Assembly (NCBI GenBank): GCA_910585455.1
Contig: CAJUEL010000082.1
Location: 1-8,352 of the forward strand
Length of the DNA: 8,352 nt
Reading direction: 5' to 3'
Origin: an uncultured Eisenbergiella sp.
GTDB lineage: Bacteria > Bacillota > Clostridia > Lachnospirales > Lachnospiraceae
Each line of letters begins with the position of its first letter. Position 1 is the first letter of the stretch. Shown one piece after another: positions 1 through 4,778 of this stretch. The translations under genes and the position numbers were made by a program. The notes under the pieces were generated by a model. The model did no database searches and was not told the origin of the DNA. It worked only from the letters and a program-made list of their open reading frames with translations.

Positions 1-42
1 TTTGCTTTTTGCACAATTCAGGTATTGACAAAAGTCACTACA

Positions 43-70
43 TAACAGTTCAGACCTGGCTGAACTGTTA
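43..70. repeat. Perfect 11-bp palindrome with 6-base spacer
   Basis: The arms TAACAGTTCAG (43-53) and CTGAACTGTTA (60-70) are exact reverse complements around ACCTGG. No T-run follows on either strand, so it is not a normal intrinsic terminator. It lies about 30 bases upstream of the mntP promoter, so it could be an operator, the end of an upstream unit, or a copy of a dispersed palindromic repeat. One half-arm, CTGAACTGTT, recurs at 6544-6553. Function unknown. Confidence 0.6.
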
Positions 71-100
71 CAAATTGAGGATATCGGGAAGAAGTTTGTA

Positions 101-130
101 TTGACTAACAACAGGACTGTTTGATACACT
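101..130 (+). promoter_or_regulatory. Probable sigma-A promoter for the mntP riboswitch transcript
   Basis: A -35 box TTGACT (101-106) is followed after 18 bases by TACACT (125-130), which matches TATAAT at four of six positions. The predicted start of transcription, near 137, lies just before the first paired base of the riboswitch at 141, which is where it should be. An alternative -10 reading, GATACA with a 16-base spacer, is weaker. Confidence 0.5.
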
Positions 131-140
131 CATATCATTC

Positions 141-226
141 CGTGAGGGAGTAGTCGGCACTGATGTGTGGCAAGCCAACATACTGGTCAAAGATGACCTG
201 GTTTGTCTTTTATGACGAGACTCATG
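141..226 (+). promoter_or_regulatory. yybP-ykoY manganese riboswitch aptamer
   Basis: The conserved 5' block GGGAGUAG (146-153) and 3' block ACGAGAC (215-221) of this Mn2+-sensing class are both present, closed by a P1 helix CGUGAG (141-146) with CUCAUG (221-226). An internal arm pairs CAAGCCA (171-177) with UGGUUUG (199-205), and an inner stem pairs GGUC (185-188) with GACC (195-198). Position directly upstream of an mntP gene is the classic setting for this class. Binding of Mn2+ should stabilise P1 and prevent the overlapping terminator at 218-258, giving gene activation by excess manganese. Assignment is from motif and context; I could not run a covariance model. Confidence 0.88.
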
Positions 227-258
227 TATAGCTTTTCGCTGTACGTGTGTCTTTTTTT
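218..258 (+). terminator. Riboswitch-controlled intrinsic terminator
   Basis: Bases 218-232 pair with 238-252: AGAC, one U.U mismatch at 222/248, then a 10-bp stem CAUGUAUAGC/GCUGUACGUG with loop UUUUC. A run of seven T (252-258) follows. The 5' arm uses bases 218-226, which the aptamer needs for P1 and for its conserved CGAGAC block, so the two folds exclude each other. This is the layout of an ON switch: without Mn2+ the terminator forms and mntP is not read. Confidence 0.85.
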
Positions 259-304
259 ATACGCACTCACGCGCGAGGAAGAAGTTGCCTGTCGGCAACC
301 GTGC
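259..304 (+). repeat. 46-bp direct repeat, copy A (upstream of mntP)
   Basis: Matches copy B at 947-992 at 40 of 46 positions with no gaps, at an offset of exactly 688. Both copies contain a small hairpin, GUUGCC-4-GGCAAC. This copy lies in the mntP leader between the terminator T-run and the ribosome binding site. Probably a dispersed intergenic repeat; role unknown. Confidence 0.7.
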
Positions 305-347
305 AGGGATATGCTTTTCATGATTTGAGAAACGGGAGGAAAAGAGG

Positions 348-938
348 ATGGATTTACTGACATTATTGCTGCTCGCCGTGGGGCTCTCCATGGATGCCTT
401 TGCGGTTTCGGTCTGCAAGGGACTGGCGATGAGAAAAATCACGTGGAAAAAGTGCTGCATTGTGGGCGCATGGTTCGGTGGCTTTCAGGCGCTGATGCCC
501 TTTGCCGGGTATGTGCTGGGGATTCAGTTCGAAGCCTTCATTGACAGCGTCGCGGCATGGATTGCTTTTGTGCTGCTTGTGCTGATCGGCATCGAAATGA
601 TCCGTGAGGCGGCAGGAAAGGAAGAAAGGATGGAGACGGATACGCTGACGGCAAAGGAAATGTTTTTGCTGGCGGTGGCGACCAGCATCGACGCGCTGGC
701 GGTGGGGGTGACCTTTGCGTGTGTGCCTGTAGCGGTGATCAGCGGCGCAGGAAGGGGGATGAATACGCTGATTGGCTGCCTGCTGATCGGGGGGATCACC
801 TTCATTCTGTCCTGCGCCGGCGTGAGGATCGGGAACGAATTTGGCGCCCGGTATAAGAGCCGTGCGGAATTTGCCGGCGGCGCGATTCTGATTGTTCTGG
901 GGGTGAAAATTCTGCTGGAACACTATTGGGGAAATTAA
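348..938 (+). CDS. mntP: MntP-family manganese efflux pump
   Basis: A 196-residue inner-membrane protein that exports Mn2+ and protects the cell from manganese excess. The family is built from two related halves of three membrane helices. Both signature motifs are visible: SMDAFAVSVCKG (residues 14-25) and TSIDALAVGVTF (112-123), with the conserved membrane aspartates D16 and D115. Further conserved glycine-rich helices include WFGGFQALMPFAGY (42-55). About six hydrophobic segments are seen (roughly 2-22, 36-58, 66-84, 104-124, 136-157, 174-191) with a charged loop near 86-103. Length is normal for the family. The start has a good ribosome binding site, GGGAGG (334-339), eight bases upstream. 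The Mn2+ riboswitch directly upstream supports the assignment independently. It is single-gene and ends in its own terminator. Confidence 0.95.
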   Translation: MDLLTLLLLAVGLSMDAFAVSVCKGLAMRKITWKKCCIVGAWFGGFQALMPFAGYVLGIQFEAFIDSVAAWIAFVLLVLIGIEMIREAAGKEERMETDTLTAKEMFLLAVATSIDALAVGVTFACVPVAVISGAGRGMNTLIGCLLIGGITFILSCAGVRIGNEFGARYKSRAEFAGGAILIVLGVKILLEHYWGN

Positions 939-946
939 AGATGTGA

Positions 947-992
947 ATGCGTACTCGCGCGCGGGGAAGAAGTTGCCTGCCGGCAACCGCGC
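947..992 (+). repeat. 46-bp direct repeat, copy B (downstream of mntP)
   Basis: Second copy of the element at 259-304. All six differences between the copies are transitions, and each makes this copy richer in GC. It includes the hairpin GTTGCC-TGCC-GGCAAC (972-987), and is followed directly by another small stem, ACCGCG (986-991) with CGCGGT (997-1002). The repeat begins only nine bases after the mntP stop codon. Confidence 0.7.
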
Positions 993-1002
993 TCGACGCG
1001 GT

Positions 1003-1026
1003 GTGTGCGCTTTGCGCACACTTTTT
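1003..1026 (+). terminator. Intrinsic terminator of mntP
   Basis: Stem GTGTGCGC (1003-1010) pairs perfectly with GCGCACAC (1014-1021) around a TTT loop and is followed by five T (1022-1026). It lies 65 bases past the mntP stop, in the convergent gap with nrdG. Confidence 0.8.
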
Positions 1027-1056
1027 ACAGAAAACGGCTTATGCCGTTTTCTGTAA
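1025..1056. terminator. Convergent-gap hairpin, possible terminator for nrdDG
   Basis: A 14-bp perfect stem, TTACAGAAAACGGC (1025-1038) with GCCGTTTTCTGTAA (1043-1056) around TTAT, sits 12 bases past the nrdG stop on the minus strand. On the minus strand it is not followed by a T-run (the next bases are AAAGTG), so it is an imperfect terminator at best. It may instead be a transcript-end stabiliser. Confidence 0.45.
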
Positions 1057-1067
1057 TGGGCTTTCGA

Positions 1068-1610
1068 TCAGATTTTGATGCTCTCGCTTTCCAGTCGCCA
1101 CCAGATGGCTTCGCCGGTTGCCAGCGTCTTTTTGACATCGAGAAGCCGCTGATTGGAGGAGCCGCGGAAGGGAAGACTGATGTCTTTTCGTTCCTCCACA
1201 AATTCGCCGTCCACCAAAACGTCCAGCAGGGAAAGCATTTCCGCCGTGCATTCGCAGCGCGCCCGGCTTTCGGAAAGCAGATCGCTCTCCAGCGTATAGC
1301 CGGTATAGCACCAGATATTTTTCTGGGGGAAACGGGCGCGTACTTCCTTCAAAAAAGGAAGGAGCGCGCGCTGGTTTTCCGGTTCAAAGGGTTCGCCGCC
1401 CAGCAGTGTCAGCCCGTCGATATAGGCGGGGGAAAGTGCGGCAAAAAGCTCCTGCCATGCCGCGTCGTCAAAAGGCTTTCCATAGGCAAAATCCCAGGTC
1501 TGGGGCTGAAAGCAGTTTTTGCAGTGGTGGGTGCAGCCCGACACGAACAGCGTGACGCGGACGCCCTCTCCGTTTGCAATATCGTATTTCTTGATTTCTC
1601 CGTAGTTCAT
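1068..1610 (-). CDS. nrdG: Anaerobic ribonucleotide reductase activating protein (radical SAM)
   Basis: Radical-SAM activase that uses a [4Fe-4S] cluster and S-adenosylmethionine to create the glycyl radical on NrdD, letting the cell make deoxyribonucleotides without oxygen. Visible features are the cluster motif C26-x3-C30-x2-C33 (SGCTHHCKNC), the GGEPF motif (71-75), a CYTGYTLE strand (101-108), and the family's C-terminal VDGEFVEERKD and FRGSSNQRLLDV segments (133-143, 149-160). With the chosen start it is 180 residues, within the family range. An upstream ATG at 1619 is possible (three residues longer). A reading frame that runs on to 1718 would overlap nrdD heavily and has no family counterpart. 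The gene follows nrdD by 16 bases, so the two are co-transcribed and probably translationally coupled. The ribosome binding site (GGGATGG region) is weak, consistent with coupling. Confidence 0.95.
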   Translation of the reverse strand: MNYGEIKKYDIANGEGVRVTLFVSGCTHHCKNCFQPQTWDFAYGKPFDDAAWQELFAALSPAYIDGLTLLGGEPFEPENQRALLPFLKEVRARFPQKNIWCYTGYTLESDLLSESRARCECTAEMLSLLDVLVDGEFVEERKDISLPFRGSSNQRLLDVKKTLATGEAIWWRLESESIKI

Positions 1611-1626
1611 GTTCACCATCCCGTCA

Positions 1627-3786
1627 TCAAAGGTGCAGGACCCGTTCGCGGATTTCCTGTGTGCGTCCCTGATTCCAGAACTGGGTGCCGATGTAGCCGC
1701 AGGTCCGTCTTGCCACATTCATTTTATCCTGATCCCGGTTGCCGCATTTGGGGCATTCCCAGACGAGCTTGCCGTCGTCATCCTCCACGATGCCGATTTC
1801 CCCGTCATAGCCACAGCACTGACAATAATCGCTCTTCGTGTTCAGCTCCGCGTACATGATGTTGTCATAAATAAAGCGGATGACCCGCAGCGCCGCCGGA
1901 ATGTTGTCCTGCATGTTGGGCACCTCCACATAGCTGATCGCGCCGCCGGTGGAAAGGGACTGGAACTGCGCCTCCAGGGAGAGCTTGGAAAAGGCGTCGA
2001 TGGGCTCGGTCACATGCACGTGGTAGCTGTTGGTGATATAGGCCTTGTCGGTCACGCCCTCGATGATGCCGAAACGCTTTTGCAGGCATTTGGCGAATTT
2101 GTAGGTGGTGCTTTCGATGGGAGAGCCATAGATGGAAAATTTGATGTTGCTCTCCAGCGTCCACTTATCGCAGGCGGTGTTCATATATTTCATCACGTCC
2201 AGAGCGAAGGGCGTTGCCTCCGGATCGGTGTGGGATTTGCCGGTCATATATTTGACGCATTCGTACAGTCCCGCATATCCTAAGGAGATGGTGGAATAGC
2301 CGCCGAATAAAAGCTTATCGATGGTTTCCCCTTTTTTCAGGCGGGCGAGGGCTCCGTATTGCCACAGGATCGGAGCGGCGTCGGAAAGCGTTCCCTTTAA
2401 ACGCTCATGGCGGTACATGAGCGCACGGTGGCACAGCTCCAGACGCTCGTCAAAAATTTTCCAGAATTTATCCATATCCCGGCCGGAGGAAAGCGCCACA
2501 TCCACCAGATTGATGGTGACGACGCCCTGGTTGAAACGGCCGTAAAACTGATAGTTGCCGTTTTCATCCTTCCAGGGATTTAAGCAGCTTCGGCAGCCCA
2601 TGACGGGGAAGCAGTTTCCTTCCTTGAGCTCCTTCATTTTTTTCTCGGAAATATAATCGGGCACCATCCGCTTTGCGGTGCACTTGGCAGCCAGCTCCGT
2701 CAGGTAAAAATATTTGGAGCCCTTGTCCACGTTATCCTCCTCCAGCACATAAATGAGCTTGGGGAAAGCGGGAGTGATCCAGGTGCCGGATTCATTTTTT
2801 ACGCCCTGATAGCGCTGCTTTAAGGTTTCCTCGATGATCAGCGCAAGGTCGGCCTTTTCCTGCTCGTTCTTGGCTTCATTTAAATACATGAAAACGGTGA
2901 GGAAGGGAGCCTGTCCGTTGGTGGTCATGAGGGTGATGATCTGATACTGGATGGTCTGCACGCCCTTGGTGATCTCCCGGTGCAGTCTGCTTTCCACGAT
3001 ATGGGAAATCTGCTCTTCGGTTGCCAGCGTGGAGAGCTCACCGATTTCCTCCAGCACCTCCCGGCGGATTTTTTCCCGGGAAATCTGCACAAAGGGAGCC
3101 AGGTGTGTCAGACTGATGCTCTGCCCGCCATACTGGTTGCTCGCCACCTGGGCGATGATCTGGGTCGCGATGTTGCACGCCGTGGAAAAGCTGTGGGGCT
3201 TTTCGATCAGGGTTTCGCTGATGACGGTGCCGTTTTGCAGCATGTCCTCCAGATTGACCAGATCGCAGTTGTGCATGTGCTGGGCGAAGTAATCGGAATC
3301 GTGAAAATGGATAATCCCCTGTTTATCCGCTTCCACGATATCATTGGGCAGAAGGAGGCGGCGCGTTAAGTCGCGGCTCACTTCCCCCGCCATGTAGTCG
3401 CGCTGTACGCTGTTGACCGTGGGATTTTTGTTGGAATTTTCCTGCTTTACCTCTTCGTTGTTGCATTCGATCAGGGACAGGATGCGGTTGTCGGTGGTGT
3501 TTGACTTGCGGACCAGCGTGCGCTGGTAGCGGTATCTGACATAACGCCGCGCCAGGTCGAAAGCGCCTGTCGCCATGATCTGGTTTTCCACCATGTCCTG
3601 GATTTCCTCCACGGAGACGGAACGGTTCATTTTCTGGCATTTGTATTCCACATAGTCGGCGATGTCGCGGATCTGCTCTGCGGTCAGAGTGCCTGCTTCT
3701 GAGGAATTGCTCGCTTTGGTTACGGCAGCAACGATCTTTTCTATGTCAAAAATTGCTTCGGAACCGTTTCTTTTGATGATTTTCAT
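1627..3786 (-). CDS. nrdD: Anaerobic (class III) ribonucleoside-triphosphate reductase
   Basis: Glycyl-radical enzyme that reduces ribonucleoside triphosphates to deoxy forms under anaerobic conditions. It has 719 residues, normal for the family. The N-terminal ATP-cone regulatory domain covers about residues 1-95 (MKIIKRNGSEAIFDIEKI, then RYVRYRYQRT). The catalytic barrel includes HNCDLVNLEDM (172-182), NQYGGQS (217-223), MGCRSCLNPW (396-405) and GRFNQGVVTINL (416-427). C174 and C398 are the likely active-site cysteines by position. A C-terminal zinc site is formed from C655/C658 and C678/C681 (CPKC). The radical glycine is G697 in RRTCGYIG (693-700). The start at 3786 has AAAGGAG nine bases upstream. 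A longer frame to 3912 only translates the repeat array and is rejected. It is first in an operon with nrdG, behind a long structured leader. Confidence 0.97.
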   Translation of the reverse strand: MKIIKRNGSEAIFDIEKIVAAVTKASNSSEAGTLTAEQIRDIADYVEYKCQKMNRSVSVEEIQDMVENQIMATGAFDLARRYVRYRYQRTLVRKSNTTDNRILSLIECNNEEVKQENSNKNPTVNSVQRDYMAGEVSRDLTRRLLLPNDIVEADKQGIIHFHDSDYFAQHMHNCDLVNLEDMLQNGTVISETLIEKPHSFSTACNIATQIIAQVASNQYGGQSISLTHLAPFVQISREKIRREVLEEIGELSTLATEEQISHIVESRLHREITKGVQTIQYQIITLMTTNGQAPFLTVFMYLNEAKNEQEKADLALIIEETLKQRYQGVKNESGTWITPAFPKLIYVLEEDNVDKGSKYFYLTELAAKCTAKRMVPDYISEKKMKELKEGNCFPVMGCRSCLNPWKDENGNYQFYGRFNQGVVTINLVDVALSSGRDMDKFWKIFDERLELCHRALMYRHERLKGTLSDAAPILWQYGALARLKKGETIDKLLFGGYSTISLGYAGLYECVKYMTGKSHTDPEATPFALDVMKYMNTACDKWTLESNIKFSIYGSPIESTTYKFAKCLQKRFGIIEGVTDKAYITNSYHVHVTEPIDAFSKLSLEAQFQSLSTGGAISYVEVPNMQDNIPAALRVIRFIYDNIMYAELNTKSDYCQCCGYDGEIGIVEDDDGKLVWECPKCGNRDQDKMNVARRTCGYIGTQFWNQGRTQEIRERVLHL

Positions 3787-3818
3787 ACCTATACTCTCCT
3801 TTATAAAATTGCGGCGCT

Positions 3819-3825
3819 GGGGGGG
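3819..3825 (-). repeat. Seven-base C tract in the nrdD leader
   Basis: Seven consecutive G on the + strand (C in the transcript) lie between the repeat array and the nrdD ribosome binding site, 32 bases before the start codon. It is short for slipped-strand variation and may simply be the edge of the repeat array. Confidence 0.4.
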
Positions 3826-3940
3826 AAATGTGAAGTAGCGTTCTTTTAAAGGAACCTTCACAATTCCGTTTGGAAAATGTGAAGTAGCGTTCTTCCAAAG
3901 GAACCTTTCCAATTCCCAACGGGAATTGGAAAGTAGCGCC
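3826..3940. repeat. Tandem 49-bp palindromic repeat array, 2.3 copies
   Basis: Two full units (3826-3874, 3875-3923) and a partial third (3924-3940) recur with an exact 49-base period; GTGAAGTAGCGTTCTT is identical in the two full units. The units are themselves palindromic. Hairpins form at each junction: CTTCACAATTCC (3856-3867) with 3872-3884, and a perfect 13-bp stem CTTTCCAATTCCC (3905-3917) with GGGAATTGGAAAG (3921-3933). An inner stem GTTC...GAAC forms within the first unit. The array lies in the nrdD 5' leader, so its RNA could affect expression, but the pattern also fits a dispersed repeat family. No coding function: a frame through it on the minus strand just repeats the peptide VPLxERYFTF. 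Confidence 0.8.
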
Positions 3941-3968
3941 TGTCATCGCTCAAAGAGCGATGACAGGC
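3938..3968. repeat. 14-bp perfect hairpin next to the repeat array
   Basis: GCCTGTCATCGCTC (3938-3951) pairs completely with GAGCGATGACAGGC (3955-3968) around AAA. No T-run follows on either strand. It starts in the third partial repeat unit and would be near the 5' end of the nrdDG transcript. It may be an attenuator-like or transcript-stabilising hairpin, or the outer boundary of the repeat element. Confidence 0.65.
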
Positions 3969-3971
3969 TTC

Positions 3972-3977
3972 ATTATA
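3972..3977 (-). promoter_or_regulatory. Alternative -10 box for nrdDG
   Basis: A perfect TATAAT on the minus strand lies just upstream of the 14-bp hairpin, but the -35 position (about 3995-4000) has no good match to TTGACA. Transcription from here would begin inside the hairpin. I rank it below the promoter at 4025-4053. Confidence 0.3.
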
Positions 3978-3992
3978 GCTCTCTTTGAAAAT

Positions 3993-4019
3993 AAAAGCAG
4001 TTGCATATGCAACGCTTTT
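3993..4019. promoter_or_regulatory. Palindromic operator between divergent promoters
   Basis: GTTGCATATGCAAC (4000-4013) is a perfect 14-bp palindrome, extended on both sides by AAAAGC (3993-3998) and GCTTTT (4014-4019) with a single-base offset. It covers the -35 box of the regulator gene's promoter and lies immediately downstream of the predicted start of nrdDG. A dimeric regulator bound here could block both promoters. The neighbouring Crp/Fnr-type protein is the obvious candidate, which is inference only. Confidence 0.5.
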
Positions 4020-4029
4020 GAGATATAAT
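4001..4029 (+). promoter_or_regulatory. Promoter of the Crp/Fnr-type regulator gene
   Basis: TTGCAT (4001-4006), an exact 17-base spacer, then a perfect TATAAT (4024-4029). Transcription should start near 4036, leaving a leader of about 45 bases before the start codon at 4080. The -35 box lies within the palindromic operator. Confidence 0.7.
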
Positions 4030-4053
4030 ACAAAATATAGTGGTTTTCATCAA
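4025..4053 (-). promoter_or_regulatory. Probable nrdDG promoter overlapping the divergent one
   Basis: On the minus strand, TTGATG (4053-4048) is separated by 17 bases from TATTAT (4030-4025). The -10 boxes of the two divergent promoters share five bases, so occupancy of one should exclude the other. The predicted start near 4018 would give nrdD a leader of about 230 bases containing all the hairpins described above. Confidence 0.5.
4028..4043 (-). promoter_or_regulatory. Possible NrdR box
   Basis: ATACAAAATATAGTGG matches the published NrdR-box pattern acaCwAtATaTwGtgt at 13 of 16 positions by eye. It lies in the spacer of the predicted nrdDG promoter, where the repressor of ribonucleotide reductase genes would act. 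NrdR sites normally come as pairs about 31-32 bases apart, and I see no convincing partner, so the call is tentative. Confidence 0.35.
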
Positions 4054-4079
4054 ACTGAACTACATGATGGAGTGATGGT

Positions 4080-4748
4080 ATGGAGAATTTTGGTAAATAT
4101 TGGGGGTTGACAAAGGAGGAGACGGAGGCGCTGCTGCGGACGGGGGCGATCAGCATCCGGGAGTTTAAGCGGCGGCAGAAGGTGATGGGGATAGAGGAAA
4201 ACCTCTATGAGATCGGGATCATTCTGAGCGGGATGGCTTTGCTGGAAACCACCAATATGGAGGCGCAGCGGAGGATTCTGGATTATTTTGAAGAGGGGGC
4301 ATTTTTTGGAAAGCACAGCATTTCCAATCCGGAAAAGGGACTATATGCCGTGATGAGCCAGACGGCGTGCCGCGTCGCCTTTTTGCATGAAAAAAGGCTT
4401 CCGGAATCGGCTTTTCTTTTGCGGCGGGGCACCGGTGCGCTGATTCACGGGATGGCGGAGTCGAACCGGCGCATGCTGATCCATGCGGATATTTTAGGAC
4501 AACGTTCCCTGCGGCAGAAGCTGCTTTCTTTTTTTGGGCATTTGAACAGGGAAAAGGGCGGCGGGTCCGTTGTTTTGCCTTTTTCTTTGACGGACTGCGC
4601 CGATTATCTGGCTGTGGACCGGAGCGCGATGATGCGGGAGTTAAAAAAGATGAAGGAAGAGGGGATCGTGCGGCTGCAGGGCAGGGGGACGGTTACGGTT
4701 CATTTTGTGACCGGCGGCACGGTTTCCAATGCAAATGAAGTGCAGTGA
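4080..4748 (+). CDS. Crp/Fnr-family transcriptional regulator
   Basis: A 222-residue DNA-binding protein with the two-part Crp/Fnr plan: an N-terminal cyclic-nucleotide-binding-type beta-barrel (about 15-120, including EEGAFFGKHSIS at 71-82), a dimer helix (about 120-150) and a C-terminal winged helix-turn-helix (about 155-208). The recognition region SLTDCADYLAVDRSAMMREL (169-188) is typical. The barrel lacks the Crp phosphate-binding RSA motif, and there is no N-terminal cysteine cluster of the Fnr type. The effector is therefore not evident. It starts behind GGAG (4069-4072), seven bases from ATG. The permease gene follows after 30 bases, so the two form a likely operon. The palindrome over its own -35 box suggests autoregulation and possible control of nrdDG. 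Its targets cannot be read from sequence. Confidence 0.9.
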   Translation: MENFGKYWGLTKEETEALLRTGAISIREFKRRQKVMGIEENLYEIGIILSGMALLETTNMEAQRRILDYFEEGAFFGKHSISNPEKGLYAVMSQTACRVAFLHEKRLPESAFLLRRGTGALIHGMAESNRRMLIHADILGQRSLRQKLLSFFGHLNREKGGGSVVLPFSLTDCADYLAVDRSAMMRELKKMKEEGIVRLQGRGTVTVHFVTGGTVSNANEVQ

Positions 4749-4778
4749 GGAATGCTAAAGTGACGGGAGGCAGAAAAA

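Noticed and set aside
1..45. Tail of an upstream coding sequence
   Set aside because: A frame is open for only 14 codons to a TAA, which is not enough to support a gene.
43..70. Intrinsic terminator of an upstream gene
   Set aside because: The stem is good, but no T-run follows on the + strand, so it is listed as a palindrome only.
363..1019. Minus-strand 218-residue frame opposite mntP
   Set aside because: It reads across mntP antisense and the downstream repeat. Composition is rich in H, R and P, as expected from a shadow frame.
1611..1718. Longer nrdG start at 1718
   Set aside because: It would overlap the nrdD C-terminus by about 90 bases and the extra residues have no match to NrdG. 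Starts at 1610 or 1619 fit the family.
1005..2283. Long + strand frames opposite nrdG and nrdD (284 and 224 residues)
   Set aside because: They are antisense shadows of two well-supported genes, with no recognisable domain and no ribosome binding sites of note.
3787..3912. Longer nrdD start at 3912, giving 761 residues
   Set aside because: The extra 42 residues are a translation of the 49-bp repeat units (VPLKERYFTF repeated). The family begins at MKIIKRNG, which has its own good ribosome binding site.
3826..3940. CRISPR array
   Set aside because: The 49-bp period has no distinct spacers between repeats; almost the whole unit is repeated, and no cas genes are nearby.
3787..3971. Cobalamin or other known riboswitch in front of nrdD
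   Set aside because: I find no B12-box or other conserved riboswitch core, and class III reductase does not use cobalamin. The leader is explained by repeats and hairpins.
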